Shown in pieces: positions 1-15,800 of a stretch of DNA of 64,000 bases (its first letter is position 1; each line of letters opens with the position of its first letter). A program made the translations under genes and the position numbers. A model generated the notes under the pieces. The model was given only the letters and a program-made list of their open reading frames with translations, was not told the DNA's origin and did no database searches. The DNA is from Ifrita kowaldi (lineage: Eukaryota; Chordata; Aves; Passeriformes; Cinclosomatidae): assembly GCA_013398055.1 (NCBI GenBank), contig VZRS01004464.1, forward strand, positions 38,749 to 102,748, read 5' to 3'.

Positions 1-970
1 CTCCAGGGTGATGATCTTTTACAGATTTCCATATATAATTTATTTACAGCTAATGTCTTCAAGTTATTCCTGGAACAACACTGACACCTATCTTAAAGAG
101 TTCTTTTTTTCTTCTGCTACACTTACTCCCTTTATACATGAAAACCCAGCAACTGTACCCATCTCAGCTATTACTTTGTGAGACTAATTGAACAACATCA
201 TTGATCTGCTCTTGTTAGGTAAATCTCCCTTTCTTTTAACAATCTGAGTAGACTCCTTTGTACCTTCTCTAGACTTGTATCCACCCTTCCTGACCAAGAA
301 TGGTAACAATTCTAGTGCTACTGTTACAGGGGAACCTTCACTGTGGGGATAACACTGCCCTTTTCTGCTGATAATACATTTCCTGCGTATCCAAGGGTCC
401 CATTTGCCTTTTCACAACTCTATGATATTGGTGATACATCAGCCTACATTTCAGTATAGCATCTAAGTTCAAACAAAAAGTAAGTATCAAACTTCAAACT
501 AAATGGATTTTTCTACAGGACAGGAACTTACAGTAATTTGAAAGGACAAACAAAAGGAAAATACAGCCTCTAAATACCCCACTTCTAGGAAGCAATATAG
601 GAAATATTTACATGAATGAAATTATTAAATATTCAAAATGCCAGTAGTATTATTCATCTGATCTTCAGTGGGAAAGACATAAAGCAAGCATTCAAAACAG
701 TAAAAGGAACATTGTAGTCAATGGCACTGATGACCCTGAAGATGAAGAACCAGGTTTCTGAGCTCTAGTCTTACAAAAAATTTTAAAAAATCCAAGCAAA
801 CCCCAAACCAACCAAAACCCAGAAGCATATCAAACACTGTGTTGATAAACCATTGTTTAAGAACCGTGTTTAGCACAGACAACTGACCACTGAAAATTAA
901 ATGGAAACTGGGTGGATAAATTATAGCCCAATGCCTGCAGTATTTTTATTAACCAAGCTCATATGGTCAG

Positions 971-998
971 AACAAATAATAACAACAACAACAATAAT
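971..998. repeat. AAC/AAT-rich simple repeat
   Basis: Short interrupted trinucleotide run (aataat, then three aac units, then aataat). Confidence 0.7.
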
Positions 999-1381
999 AT
1001 TCTCTTTGTTCTTTATTTACTGAATTTTTGTTCTTAAATCACACTTACCTTGGTTGGGAAGTGGCAGCTTACAATATAGAAAATAAAAACATTTAAATAT
1101 TTTAAATAGATGGGTTTAGTATTTTCATTGCCTATATGTAATCACTGAAAAGGCAAGAACCAGTGCACTCAGGCTCAGTCCAACTCTGTCAAGACACTCA
1201 TTTTGCATTTTATTTTATGACACATCCTACTCCAAAATACTTAAAGACCGTTTCATCAAAGAAAAAGCTGAGAATTTCTTTAACAAGAAAAGCATTTCCA
1301 AGCATTTTATTCATGATACTTCACAAGCCCTGTACAGCTAAGACATTTAAGTTCAGAATAAGCTTTCAACCCCCAAAGTGA

Positions 1382-1472
1382 CTCTAGATGACCCTGTCCT
1401 GCCTTGGCAGCGGGGTTGGACTGGATGGTCTCCAGAGGTGTCTTCCAACACAAACTATTCTGTGATTCTGTA
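1382..1472 (+). mobile_element. CR1 LINE 3' tail, short
   Basis: Contains the typical CR1 3' end: GGTTGGACTGGATGGTCTCC, then TCTTCCAACA, finishing with a TATTCTGTGATTCTG terminal repeat. Severely 5'-truncated, as CR1 copies usually are. It lies antisense to CEP170. Confidence 0.85.
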
Positions 1473-2507
1473 AAACTGTTTTTATAAAACCTTCATAACT
1501 TCCCAGGCCATCTTTTCTGTCTTCTTGAATAGAAATATCTTAGCTTTTTACTCTTAGCTTTTTCTATGCCAATCATGTTCTGAATTCACCTCATTCTGCT
1601 AAATCATCTACAGGAATACCTGTGATGGACAGCTGGAATAAAGTCTGCCCACAATCTGCGTGGAGGCAAAACTGGAACACTGAGCTACCCTGATGTTACC
1701 TGATTATTAGCCAATAAGGTTTATAAACTTATGATCTGCAGCTCAGTAATGCAGTAAGTCTTCCAAAACCCACAAGCAGAAAAGTTTGTATATGAGAACA
1801 TGACCCACATACTTTACAAATCAAACACACTTGCCTCTCCCTTTCCTACTGACAAAACAAACTGAGTTAAAAGACTTTAAATGTAACAATCTTCTCTCAG
1901 TAGTTATCCTCTTGATTGTTTTCCCATTATTTCCTTATAAAACACACCTCAAATTTTCTGAACTAGCTTCTCTGTTACTTCTACATATCTATCAACCAAT
2001 TTCTACCTTCAACTTTCTCCAGTAAGCTTTCTTCCACCTTCATCTGTCCTCAACTCTTCTCACACTGATCTTTTATCCACGTTCCTTATGTCAGTTTTGC
2101 TCCTTGACTTACCAAATAATTTTCATTTTTTCCCTGTCATCATGCCTTGTAATAATATTTTAAATTATGCTAATAACCTATTCTCTCCCACAATATAGAC
2201 CTTTTAATGCAGCAAAGCAGTCACAGTAATAAAACAGCATAATTCTTGTAATTTCAACCTAAATCAAAGTGAGTTTTAGTATGTCATTGCCAGAAGGTTT
2301 CTTAAATCTGCCATATGATTGCAGAAGTAGTCTCAGTCTTGTAAAAACAAAGCCTTGTATTTGCAAAATTGACACCTGAAAAGCCCAGTTGTGTTCATAA
2401 AATAAATCAAATATTCTTCTTCTGCTTATGGAATTATAAAAGTGGAAAAATATCAATACACTTGAAAACTGATAGGGCATGAAAGAACTGAGTGCTGCAA
2501 AATGCCT

Positions 2508-2535
2508 AAAAAAAAAAAAAGAGAGAGAGAGAAAG
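2508..2535. repeat. poly-A followed by GA repeat
   Basis: A13 tract followed by a short GAGAGA run. Low-complexity sequence. Confidence 0.7.
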
Positions 2536-3659
2536 AATGTGGTTATAGATTTGTGCAAAGAAGCAAGGTGAAAAATCTTCTGCAGGATATGCCTATGCTG
2601 CGAGGCAATACTTCATGAAGCTGTAACCTTAGAGAAACTAGTCAAAGGTACTAATCTAGACACAGTGACATACTTAGTGTCTCGAAACTTCATAGTAGCT
2701 AAAATACAACCATGATAAAACATACCTCTAGGAGAAACAGATTTGTAAATACTAAAATCAATGTATTTGCATGGCAGGAACACTAAGTAATACTTTAAGC
2801 TCTTGATATATTAAAAAAAATTGCTTATTTATAAAGTTTGCTAAATTATAGGATCATGCTTCAGAAACAAGGGAAGTAGAAGTAAGTGTTATGTGCTTCA
2901 TTACTGTTACCAGTTGATTCTGCTCCATTTTGATCCTGTTCTGTCCCAGACACATTTCAAGCTAGTTTATCCATCACAGTGACATCAGAATGTCTCCCAA
3001 GATTTCAATATGAAATATGATCACTATCTAGCTTGTGTGCATGTTCTAAGTCATATATAAAGCCAGACATTTTCCTCTGTTTAATCTTTCACCAACTGAT
3101 TAAGTTATACTGCATCTGAATGAACTAATGTAAATGACTTGTGATGAGTGGCACCTCACTGGGGAACTTAAACTGTGAATGTAAAAACCTAAAGTCCTCT
3201 GGCTTCAGAGAAAAAATCTGAAAAGTATTATTCACCATTTTTCTTCCCAGCTGACTTTGTAACATGCATAAAATGCATACATCTTATTTCTGAATTTTAA
3301 TACAGTTACTTGCTTTGGGCTATAAAACATGATCATTTTTCCTCTGCAGAACTTACATGACATGTATACTGTGCAAAGCTATGTTGTTGCAAGGAAACTT
3401 CTGCCACATTTCCAACGCACTGGTGTTAGTGCACATAGAAAGGTAGCCAAGTTTTAAAACACCTCCGCAATGTAATGTGCCTGCCTCTGACAGAGAAGCT
3501 TTGACAATGCAATAGAGGCCTAGGAGAAATAAAATGCTTATAGATCTGAGTTAATCTTTTCCAGGCAAGACTTTGTTTCCTGTTTAACACTTACTGGTCA
3601 GTTCTTAGTGCTCTCTTTTAGTGGAAGAAAAAAGAAGACCGTCAAAAATTAAATTCTAC

Positions 3660-3809
3660 CTCTGTGTCAAGAAATCCAGTTGTACTCAGTGGTCTTTTTT
3701 CTTCCAGCACTACTGTAGCAGAATTTATAGCCCAATCTTTTACTAAATCTTTCTGGTTCTCGTTGATAACAGGCCTATTATAATCCTGGCTGTCATCCAC
3801 TCCAAATAC
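3660..3809 (-). CDS. CEP170: CEP170 coding exon 9 (residues 585-634), last exon in the window
   Basis: A 150-base, 50-codon exon, phase 0 at both ends, beginning [20 protein letters not shown] and ending TTGFLDTE. The first half is nearly identical to the mammalian protein as I remember it; the last residues are more divergent. Acceptor tttcag, donor GAG/gtagaa. The remaining ~950 residues of the protein lie to the left of base 1. Confidence 0.95.
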
Positions 3810-6800
3810 CTGAAAATGAAACAAACCATTACATTCATTAACCCAATACCATCCTTATGCAATGTTCAATGTTAATGGATGGATGGTGGCATGCTGGATA
3901 GTGAGTATAAATAAGTTTTACTGTATTATGCTTATCTGTCACCTTGGTGCAATCTACAAATTAAACAGAAGAAACATCTACAGCAATTAAAAAAAAAAGT
4001 GGAAGTCTATGTCAACATTGTGAAAATTCAAGGAACTGCTAGTTGGAATGGGCAGATATGAAAAAATGACACTTTGATGAAAGGAACAAAAGATAAAAGC
4101 AAAATCATTGTAAAACCCATTTTACCAATTAAGGGAAAACCCCAATACCTAGAACCACCAAATTTTCAGATTTTTGCTATTATCTAATGAGAATAAGAAA
4201 TACAAATGCTTGCATTTGCAATTAATATGCCTATTGAATTATTTCTCTAATACAAACAAAATTTCAGTTTTTCAATTGCTAGGGACTTAGCAGATGTTAA
4301 AAGTCCACCAGGTCTCATGAACCATGTTGACCCATCTCATCCAAGATGTGACTTGGCATAGTTCTTTTACTGCTGTTTCTTAATTCTGCTTATAATCTCT
4401 TCTGCTTACGTCAGAATAATTTTCCCATGACATTTTAAAAACATTGCTCAGAAAAAAATACTAGAAAAACATTATTACAAAGGCAATTTAGTAAAATGAA
4501 CTTTAGTAGGAGAACCACCATTCTGTTTGTCAGATTTCTCATGAGTCACAGAAAACAAGGAATATGAATTGCTTTCAGAATTTATGTATAATCAAAGACA
4601 TTTTAGAAAATATTTTGTATCTTGGAAACGTCCAATTTATAAAATTTGCAAATGAATGCCTAAGAAATAAATTCATTACTTTGCTACTAGGGAGTTAGAC
4701 ATTAAAAAGTTACAGAATAAAATGAACTTCCCACACACATTAAGATTGTTTGCCAAAAAGTAACAGTAAACATCAAAAATTGTTTTGTCATCTTCACAGA
4801 TGTTATCCTCCCTACAAACACTACTAGTGCAGAATAGGAAAAGGTGTACAGAATTCTTTTTTCTCCAAAAGTGTGCTGTAATTCAGTTTCGCACAGCAAA
4901 GCCAGAGGACTGGTTTATTACAATTCTGAACAAGGTTAGTGTCTTCGAAATGGATTCACCACTAGATGGCCACAAACCATAATGTTGTCAGCTTCTGAGA
5001 AGCAGACAAAGGAAAAAATAATAGTTAAGCACCCTGTCATTCAACTCCTTATGCACTTCTAAATGTACACGAAGACCTTGCTACAGCATTACTACATTTA
5101 GACCTGAGGAAATTTTATCAAACACATTGGATTTGTATTTTGCTCTCGTGAGAAAAGCCTGCTTTCCTGACATCTTAACATTCAGGCAGTGCTCCCCGAA
5201 TTTTCAATTTATACATAAATCATACCTAGAGAGTCTGTGGATTAGAAGTTGCTTAACAGTATTTACAAAATATTTATTTTCTTTTTTTAAAAATAGAGTG
5301 CTATAACTTAAAATTTTGCTTTCATGATATACTTCTGATTTGTATAGTTGTAGCAACTTCTGAAGATACAAACCAGTTACCACCCACTGACTCCTTTCTT
5401 TGAATATATCACTATTCTGCAGAGACTTTTTTCTTTGTGTACCACAGTTCCATTGATTACAGAATTTTACATGTTCTTTTAAATGAAATTAAATTCTGGT
5501 ATTATCACATAAGCCCTGGAAGGAAAATATGAATTCCACACTTCCATATCTAATCAGGACTAGAGCAGCAAATTGCTGCCTGTAAATTGGTTCATTTTAT
5601 CTGACAGCACATTCATTTACCATGTCAAATTTCTTTACTTGTATCAGAAATAACACTTCTTTCAGTCTTACTTTTTCTAGTACTGAACTCCTGTTTAAGC
5701 AAATTTGGTTATTCTTCTTCTATTACTGAAATTACTGCAAAACCAAATTTGAATATTGCCTATTTTTTTTCCTGTGAAAGGTAATATGGACATCACCAAG
5801 GCCCAAGTAATAGCACTCCTAATGTTCCTTCTCTCTATACAGTGGGGCTATCAGAAGAGATAAGCAAAATATTTGGGGACAGTATTACTAGAAAGGAAAG
5901 TAAAACATCTTCTTCAATAAAACTATATTTTTGTACTACAATGTCACTCTACATCTGATGTGTGCATGCACCTGTCCTAAGTTCCACTGTCATACAACTG
6001 CAAAGTTCCTCTTCTCACAAAAAGATGTACGTAAGTGTGATGTACCCCAAAGACTAAATTTCAGAATTGTGATATATAAAAACCACTTGAAAAGATTGTT
6101 ACTAACACATAATTAAGAGTTTAAATACTAAAACTATTCACAAGATAAAACAACTCATGTTAAGTACTTGACAAAACTTAGATCATTACTTCCACGCCTG
6201 TCACATACCTGCAGAAAAGCAACAGTATCAGAATTTCAGGATTAACCAACCTGCATACTCCATTTATCAAATAAGGAGAATATACCCTCAACAGAAACAG
6301 CCTTGAATGTTTCTGCTGGAAATCATCTCTCTACCATTTAGAAAATGCAATTTGTACTTTCTGGGTTGCTACAATATGGTCCATGTGCAAACGGGGGCCC
6401 TTGTGGCTGCAGCCTGAATGGATAGAGACTTGTATCTTCCTACAAAGACTAGATTGCATTTTTCAAGGCTTCCAATTCTTCTGTTTGTTTAGATATCTTC
6501 ATGATTGCAAATTCATTTAAGGGAGGTCTAGGAGATAACTTAGTCAAATCAAGATAATTTAGAGGAAATGCTGATGACACATATTGCTGCATCTCTCATC
6601 TATTTAGACAAAAAGACTGAAGTTTCTTTCTATTTGTCAGAAGCAACTATAAAATGTATTTTGATTAACCGTGTTTTGGAGAAGAAACAGATGAAGCCAG
6701 GTTCCTCAATCAGTAGAGATTTGGACACGTTGAGCTGTTTGAAAAATGAGAAGCAAGCTTTTATTTTTGATACAGGAGGTAAAATAATTCTATGTATTCT

Positions 6801-9800
6801 ACATATGTGACTAACCATCACAAATCACACATATCCCCCATACAGCTGTCAATGAAAAACAAATTTCCTAAATCTTTTACACTTTTTTAATAGCACTGTA
6901 AACAACAGGGGCTTTCCAAATACCCCGATCTTGCATTTTTGAGGGAATCTGGGGAATGAGGAGTAATGTAAAAAGAATAAATAGATGTAAAGAACAATTC
7001 CTAGAAATATTAAAAAACCAACAATACTAATGTTGGTTTCATTGTTTTTTTATTTTAACAGGTGTAATTTAAAACTGGAACTACCAGAGAAAGATATTTC
7101 CAAGGTATCAGCTTCCTACAAGCAATCATTCTGGAAAGCTAAAAGTTTTTTGCCCTGCGCTGTCCTACTGTTTATTTTCCTGAAATTATATTTTAGCAGG
7201 AAGATTACATTATTCCATTCTGATTGTTCCAAGTTTCATGAAGTTACAGAACAAAAAACCAGGATGAAAATTTTCACAGAAACCCTGAAATTTGACTGAC
7301 ACGGAAAAACCTAAACACCCCACCAGTCTGCACCATTTTATGGGGTTCTTGCAGGGTCTATGACACATGGCTGTAATGATAGAACAGACACAAACATGGT
7401 ATAAACTGTGGTGGTGGTGTTTAAAAATAACTACTTTATTGTTAGGAAGCATGAAACAATTTCCATTGCAAATCAGGACATTTTGAATGGCAAGGGAATG
7501 ATGACGCTGTAGAAAGTCAGGACCTGTCTATGAAATGTTCTCAACGCAATTTTGTTTAACCTGCAATCCAGTTGGCCTCTTAAGCAAATGGATTAACAGG
7601 TGATACAAGAGACATTGTCTAACTGGGGGAGCTCAGCAGGGGCCACCAAGATGGCCAAGACTAGAGCATTTTACCTAAGGGGAGAGTCTGGGGACGCTGG
7701 AGTCGGTCAGTTTGGAGATGGGAAGGCTTTGGGGTTACCTAACAGCAGCCCCTCAAGTACTATGGAGAGCATATCAAGATGACAGCCAGGCTCCTCACAG
7801 TGCTCCACTGCAGGGAGACAAGGGACAACTCATGTAAATTGAGATAGGATACAGAGAAAATTTTTTTCATTTTGAGGACAGTCAAGCAAGCGTGCCTAGT
7901 CTCTGCCCAGGTAGGGCATGAGGACCCAAATGGGTAAAGTCCTGGGCAGCCTGGCTGACCTCAAAGCTTCTTTGAACAGGGGGTCAGACTAGAGGTCTCC
8001 TTTCCAAGTCCTTTCCAGCTTATGTGATTCTGTGCTCCATAATAACAGTGACCATACGTAATAACTTAGCATCTCAGCTCTCCTAGCGCAAAGCCTTGAG
8101 AAAGCCCCAAGTATCCTAGAGCAGCAGGGAAAAGGTGAGCTCCTGGCACATACTTTCCAATTTCAAAGCAGTGAAGAAAGTCTTCCAAAGACCCCCTATG
8201 ATACTCCATTTACTTTCTGCAGTTCACCCAGTAAAACAAAGGGACAAACCAGCAGGCTAAAACTACAGCAAGTCTCAAAGCACTATCTTGTTACTTGCTG
8301 GAACGCAAACTTGCCCTGAAAAAGTACAGACGGAAAAAATGCAATAACTAATGGCAAAACTACTTTAGCTTAATGAGGATATTCACAAATTTCATCACTT
8401 TATAGCAGCAACAATTTTTCCAATATTCTGAGAATATAACCTTATCTACATTAACCAGCAATTGTTAAAATTCTTCATCCAACCAAATCCAAGAATTTAA
8501 AAAATCTATCTAACACAATAAAGGCAAGATGCAAATCGTGTAAGAAGTACTGGCATATTTTTGGAGACAGCATGAGTTCCAGGACCAAGTCTGAGCACAT
8601 GCCTTGGTCTCTTTGGCAAGGGTTAATTTTGTAGAAAGCAGAGTACTCTCTTTTGGCGGGTCATATACACTTCCCTGTGACAACAGCTCATGACTTAGAG
8701 TTCACCTGCTCATCACCATAGCTGCAACACAGCTCTAACGCAAGCTAGCTTTAGTGATCAGGAGTTGGTCTTGTTCACTCTCCCTTCTCCTGCCCCAAAG
8801 TAGATGAATTAATACTTTTTGTAGCACAGGACTATACTAGAGGTGAAGATAATGACTTTAGAATTAACTATCAAGATGGTTCTTTAAAACCACAGAAGTC
8901 GATTTTCTTTCTTGGTATGTGCAATACTTTCAAGAAATTAAAATAAAAACTCGTCAGAAAAAAAAATGGCAACAGAAACCATTCTCTTCTGAATCAAACG
9001 GAAGACAATGGTTTGCTAAACCCACCCCCCCCATACCCACAACCCTCATCTGATGTTCTCCGTATGTACTTTTCATAAACTTTAAAGTTCTTGACTAAGA
9101 AAAAAACCTTTTCCAGTTGTATCTCATTTAGATGCTTTTCAAAGTTCATAATACCAGGACTTCATATTTGCTTTACCTTTGAACTATTTCATGGTGTAAG
9201 ACGATCACACTGCAGTTCTACAATACTATAACTATTCAGTACTTAATGACCACAGAGCTAGTTCCTCGTCCAAATCATTACTGAAGATACTCACATAAAT
9301 GGAAAAAAAGTATAATTTGAGACTTTTAATAGATATGTTCACTCAGTTTTATAGCAGATTATGTATATTAGAATGGGAAGATATGAAGAATCCTATCTAG
9401 TTTTAAAATTTTTAGTTTACAAAGTTTCCCCAGTAATCTTATTGCTGAACTCTTAATGAAAAGGATACACAGTAATTACCAATAATACCAATAAAATTAA
9501 CAGAAAACCAAAAAATAAATAGTAAGAATTCTAGTCACAATTCCTATTCATTAATGATGTTATTTGAACAGTAAAATTATTTCAATAATTCTTTTTCTAT
9601 TCTTTCAGATCCTAACAACAGTCAGGGACGTAATCTAGAAACACACTTGAAAAAGATCATGAGTTGAATGCTATTAATTTCAGTGCAGGCAATCTGTATA
9701 AAAGGAACAGAACAAAACCCAATGACAAGAAAGACAAAAGGGAATTCAAAGATGAACAGTTAAAAAAAAAATAAAATCAAAGCAGAGCAAGGGTAAGGGA

Positions 9801-12800
9801 CAAGGGGCTACACTGTACAGTTCGTTAAAGAAGGATCATGGCAAAATAAACAAGGAACAAATTATTTAATTTGAAATAAGGTATTTGTCATTGTAAAGTG
9901 ATAGGAATGTAAATTATAATAGCAATTATGTTTCATAACCTTTTAGGGGAAAGGAAGATGATGAGTATATTTGATTGTCATAGAAGTCAAAAGTAGATTT
10001 CAGAAACTGAGCTGTGAACTGACAGAGTCAGAGCAGCAAAAAATCTTTTAAAAAAAGGGAAGAAGTATGATTTTGGAATTACAAGCAGGACTTCAGGATT
10101 TGAGCACAGTTTGGGTGCACTAAGAAAGAAGAAACTGTAAATAAACCACACTCAGAGGATGATTGATTGATTGATTGATTGATGGCAAGAGAGGATTCCA
10201 AAGAGCAAGGAAATGGAAGAAGCTTCAGATCATCTCAGCAATGCTGCATTTAGTGTTCAGACTGAGCTCCTGACAGTTCTTCCACAAAAGGTAGTTCAGG
10301 CATTCATAATACACAGTAAATTGGTCACTTAAAGTCAGTTAAGGATCATAGAGAAGAGACAACAAGCAAACATTATTTCCCACCTTTCAGAAAGTGAGAT
10401 GAGAGTACAACGCCTCACCTCACTTTGTGTTTAGGTACTGCATGAACTGTGTTTAACCAAGCCGCTTCTGAGGACTTTCATTTTAATCATTTTTGCTTGT
10501 TCTTGGCAGTTATCCTGGCCATGCCAGGCAAACAGACTGTGTTCTGTGCAGGACATATCTCATGAATCGCCATGGATTTTCACAGAAGCTGTTTACGTCA
10601 TTTCAACTCTATATTGAAGTTATAGAATCAGATGCAAGATGCTCTGGTATAAAAAAAGCCACATAAGCAAATGAAAAGGTTGAACCTGCCAAGTCTAAGA
10701 GCTTCCTCTTACCAGACACCGGGTACATATTTACAAGCATACATATTTTGTCCCTGCTTGCCACTGCGAAGAATTAATTTTCTTTAGGATTCCAAATTAA
10801 AAAGGAAACAATACATTTAGAGGCTGTAGAACTCCTTTCCTCATAAGGAGAAAAGATTATACACACCCTCTGAACTCTTGACAAAATTTATAAGCTCAGA
10901 TGATTGGATGGGCTTTGACCGGTTTACTGCTTTTTCAGCACTGTATTCATAAAAGTCATTCTGCAAACAACACACTGTGAGGGACTCAAGGCATTGCTCT
11001 CAAAGAAACTGCTGAAGCAATGGTAAAAGCAATTAAACCCAGAGAGTGTGAAAAGATAGGAGACCTGAAAGGGATTTTCTGAAAATATATATATCTATCT
11101 TGGTTCCTTAAACAGTCATTGAGACATACTCAGATTTTTTTTTCTCCTAACTTACTTCCTGCCTGTTGATTCTTTTCAGGTAGTTTTTCCACTTATAATA
11201 CTATAAAAATTGCCAAGAGGAGTTCCATAACATATATGTTAACTCCTAACGAGAGGAAATATAATAACAATCTGCAAGATAATTGATAAATTTTTAATAT
11301 TTGCAAGAGAGAAGACAAGACCTGGTATATAAACTTTATGAACACTTAAAACAATAACAATAAATCATTCAAAAGTAAACACTCCTTGAAAAACACATTA
11401 GCCATTATTACAATGTGGTATGAACAGATACCCCCTGTGAGCAAAAAGGAGATCCCATTTTATAATAAAAATCTTTTAGAATAGATTCCCATTCATACCC
11501 ATACTCAAAAAAAAGTCAAACCAAACTGAAGTATCATCATGAGCAGAAAGACCTAGAAAATAAAATTGGAAAATGCACCATCTACAGTGCACAGCAATAC
11601 AGTTTCCCCTCTCTAATTACTATTCCAAAGTTTTAAAGAGGAAAGAAGAATCTCTCTCAAGATTGTGTCAACAGAGTAAGATTTTATGTAAACTCACTGC
11701 ACAGTATATAATCAAAAAAAATCCAAGGTGATAGTCTGCATATTAAAAACAAGACCATTACTATTAGGGCCTGTCTATCTACACAAACAAAGACTTCAAA
11801 ACATCTAGAATATGGAGTTTGCATTGAAAACAAAATCATTACATGGTCACAGAAAGTCTTTTGAAGATGGCAGAAGGATGGATTGAGGTTTGCTTTTGAT
11901 ACATTTTTTCAAGTCTTTTGCTTCGGAATCAGTATGAATCAGCTGAATTTGCGATTTAAATTTACTTTTCTAATAAAAAAATCAATTATCTATCAGGAAA
12001 TTTTAATGAAAATAAGATAAATCAAGTAAAAAATTTGGGGACCAAACAAAATTTTAAGCCAAATGTTTCCATATGCATATGAACTGCTATAACATTCCAG
12101 ATTTCCTGGTTAGCTGACGGGACTTGAAACATTCATATAACCTCAATTCTATTCCATCCCTTCCCTTCCCACACATGCATAGAAGAGCTTACATCTGCTA
12201 TAGTAAGCTCTACAAAATATTTCCATTTTTAAATACCCTAAAATGAAACTGGCTGAAGAAGACAACAAAAAACCCTACACAAAACAATGAGCCCTCAAGA
12301 ACTTGCAAAAAAATCATTAAGTTGCTTTTTATTTACTGCAATAGCCTCAAAGTATTTAATATTCCAAACACATGCAGAATTATTTGCACATTCATTTATT
12401 AATATTTATTACTGGCAGTACTTTGCTTTATTGAAAAAGGGAAGTCATTAGCATGATAATTTGGTCTCTTTATATCAACAAAAAAGGAAGATGAACTGCA
12501 GAAGCATCGTTTTGAATTCTTTCATCCACTGACAGACTTACCTTTTCTGTGGCATATGAAGATTTTTTAATGCGATATGACTGCTGAGAATAAATTTCTT
12601 CCAATAAATTTGATTTATTTTAAAAATGTAAAATGGATAGAAGATTTACAGCTCAGAGATAAAAGGAAAGCAATTGGTAAGTGTTAACAGAAGAAAGCAC
12701 TGCACCCATCTAAAGAGCAGAAAGGCTGAATGTAAATGAAAAACAAATCCTACAACTGTGCCCCATTTACTTGTGTATTTTATATGGCAAAAGTAACACT

Positions 12801-15800
12801 GAAAACATGTTCTAAATTAAATCAAGATCCTGAATTTGTTTTATTTTGTACTAAGCTGTTAGCTACAACAATAAGACCATTATTCTGCTAGAAAGAGTTG
12901 TGGCTTTCTGATGCTATTTGAGTAGAGGATATTTCATGCCACATGTGTTCAAGGTGGGCTTTGTGGTATATAAGAGCAGCTTGCTTTCTTAACACACATT
13001 GAAGAAATTGGTCTCAATGGCAATTTTAAAGAGCTCTACAAGTATAAAAAGATATATCCATCATCTATGTTTTTCCTCCTGTTATTAATATATTTATTAT
13101 CTAAACCTTAGCCTATTAACCAATTCATATTTCTCTATGAATTTAAGTGACATTTGAACACCTGGATGCAGAAATATCAAGGACTTTTAGGAAGCAATGT
13201 TTAGTGCTATTTTTAAAGTATTCATAAAGAACATTAAGACATAACCATAAATTTCTACTTGCATCTTCTTTTAATGTTTACAACTGAAAAGTATCTGCAC
13301 ATGTACTCTACTTTTTCATCTTAAAATAAAATCTTCTTCAAAAAAATTCTTGAAAGTTTAAAGGTTGTACAAGACACAAGCTATAATGTGTTTGAAACCT
13401 CTCATTTTAGGTAAGTAGTGCACATTCACCCCAAGACAGACTGCAGATATATGGTTACACCTCTCTGTTAGGGAAAAGAATCAAAATTTAAAAGCTTTTC
13501 TCTGTTACTTATGAAATGTCTTCCTCTTTCTTTCTAATAATGCATTTTTCTCACATTCTTTTCTCAAAAGTCAGGCTTTAAAATGGTTGAGAAATAAAGG
13601 TTCTGTCATTTGCTATTCTACTCCTTTTCTGCTGTAGTGACAATACTTTCAATACATATGACAATACTTAGAGGCTGAAAGAGCACCAGAGGAAGAACTG
13701 GATCCTTAGCAATCCAAATGAAATGAAGAAGCTGAATAAGCAGGACAGCATAGTTTCTGGATTTTTAAAATCATTTCACAAAACCATCTATTTTTCTTGA
13801 AACTATTTCCTAGAATCTTAAGTGAAAGGCTACATTAAGCAAAAATAGTACTTTTGAAAGAACTAATAAAGCTCAACATTAAGATTTTTACTCCCCCTTT
13901 TTTTAGAATTACATAGACGGATGGGTGTTTTCTTTTTTTTTTCCTGAGAATTTTGATTTCCTGCATGTTTTTCTCAGATTCTTAACTCAAAGAAGCATTA
14001 ATAATCCCACCTTGATTTTTTATAAGTTAATACTACTCTTGTGTTTGTGGTTTGCTGTTATGTTCCTTTTCAGAGAGAAGAGAAGTAAGGCTAAGGCGAA
14101 GGTTGAGTCACAGCTGGAAGTAATCTTTGGATATTTTGGTCATTCTCATCCTTTTCTCCAATAAAAGGGAAAAAATACTCAAATCCAGAAGTACTTTATT
14201 CCGTCGAAAATTCTTCAGGTAAACCAGATTTTAGCACCATTCTAATGTAAATTGCTACTGACAAGACTGCATTATTTGTGCAAATGTTTTAGAAAGTGAT
14301 CCTTGCTATTTGTAGTGCATTTTCATCCCAATCCTAGCAAATTAAACTCTTGAATGTCAATCAAACGTTTGACCCAAGAGACACCCTTAAATGAGACTCA
14401 ATTGAGCAGGCATGGTAGCTACTCAGAAAAGGACTGACTTGCCAACAATGAAAGAGTGGCTATACTGAAATAACTGATAAAATGTAAACCAATAATTCTC
14501 TTAAACCCTCAATAAAGAAGCACAGGAGTCAACAGGCTAACAAAAGTCCTTGTCTTATACCTCACTTATCCCCCTTTGGCAAAGTAAGATTATCCAAAGC
14601 ATTCGCAATTTAAAATAGGAGGGAAGCAACGCTGAGCTCAGCTGGAGGATGAAATTTTGGCTTCCATTTGGTTTAGAGTTTCTTCGTTGGCTGTTTTTCT
14701 GCACTTCATAAAAATAGTATCATACTGCTTTCACATTACCAAATCAAATAAGAACTGCATAGCAGGGCTCTTTGAACTGGGTGTAAAATACAGTGTCCAC
14801 AAGATTTCAGCACAGATACTAAGTGAAATGATACAGAAGACCTTGAAGAAAAAACATCGCTGCTTTACTTCATAGTAAATCTTTAATACCTAGTGGTGAC
14901 ACCTTTTAAGTTAGCAGTAAGGGAAATTTATGATACTCAAAAGCTTTTATATAACACTAAGATTATTAAGCAATAATTTACTATCATCCTTAAGGCATCC
15001 ATCCACTTCCTGCTCCTGAATCTCTCCTGTAACAGGAGAGATTTGATTCAAACAAAAAACTGACTTCAGATAATCTGAACGGGTACTGAAGGCCACCGAA
15101 AATTTGAAATTTTATTAACACTCTGAGGCACATGGTGTGATTCTTGGAGTGTCCTGCATAGGGCTGGGAGTTTGACTCAGTGATCCTAATGGATCCCTTC
15201 CAGCTCAGCATATTCTGTGACCATAAATATTAGACAGTATTAACATTTTTATCAAATACATAAATTGTCTATTTTCAAATGTTATTACTTTTTGTGGTTT
15301 CTATATAAGCCCTGTTGAACAGCTATACTTAGCTAAAGCGTGACTTAAAATTTTTCTGATGCAATTTAGTTGAAGATTTATAATTTAAGAATAAAATGCA
15401 GAAATTTGTAGTTCTTTAATATTCACTTGCTTCATTTTGAATGTTTTTATTTCTCAGTTGTTTGTTTGAATATTGACTCAAAGAAGTAAAAAATTTCCTT
15501 TTCAGAATCCATAAGAGGCAAAACTATTATCTTTATTTTATTGAAGGTGCTACCCTTTACTTTAATACCTGTCCCCAAATGCTCCATAAACACCTTTTTT
15601 AAAAGAAAACCATCTATAATAAAATGTCCCATTTCCCCACTACCTCAGAATTTTTTTAGACATGCAAATGAATGCTTCGATAATTCTAAAACAAGTAAGT
15701 GATGAATTTCCTGTTAAATTAGCAAAACCCTAGCCAAGAATTGGATTGCAGGCATTCTACCATGATAGATTATCTAGGAAAACACAACAAAATCAGAAAA

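Larger units (their letters stand above)
1..3659 (-). other. CEP170: CEP170 coding intron 9 (partial)
   Basis: No further CEP170 exon was found here; in-frame segments do not match the protein that should follow exon 9. The stretch is AT-rich, with one CR1 tail near 1.4 kb, an AAC/AAT-type simple repeat near 1.0 kb and a poly-A/GA tract near 2.5 kb. Short open frames carry no recognisable protein. Confidence 0.8.
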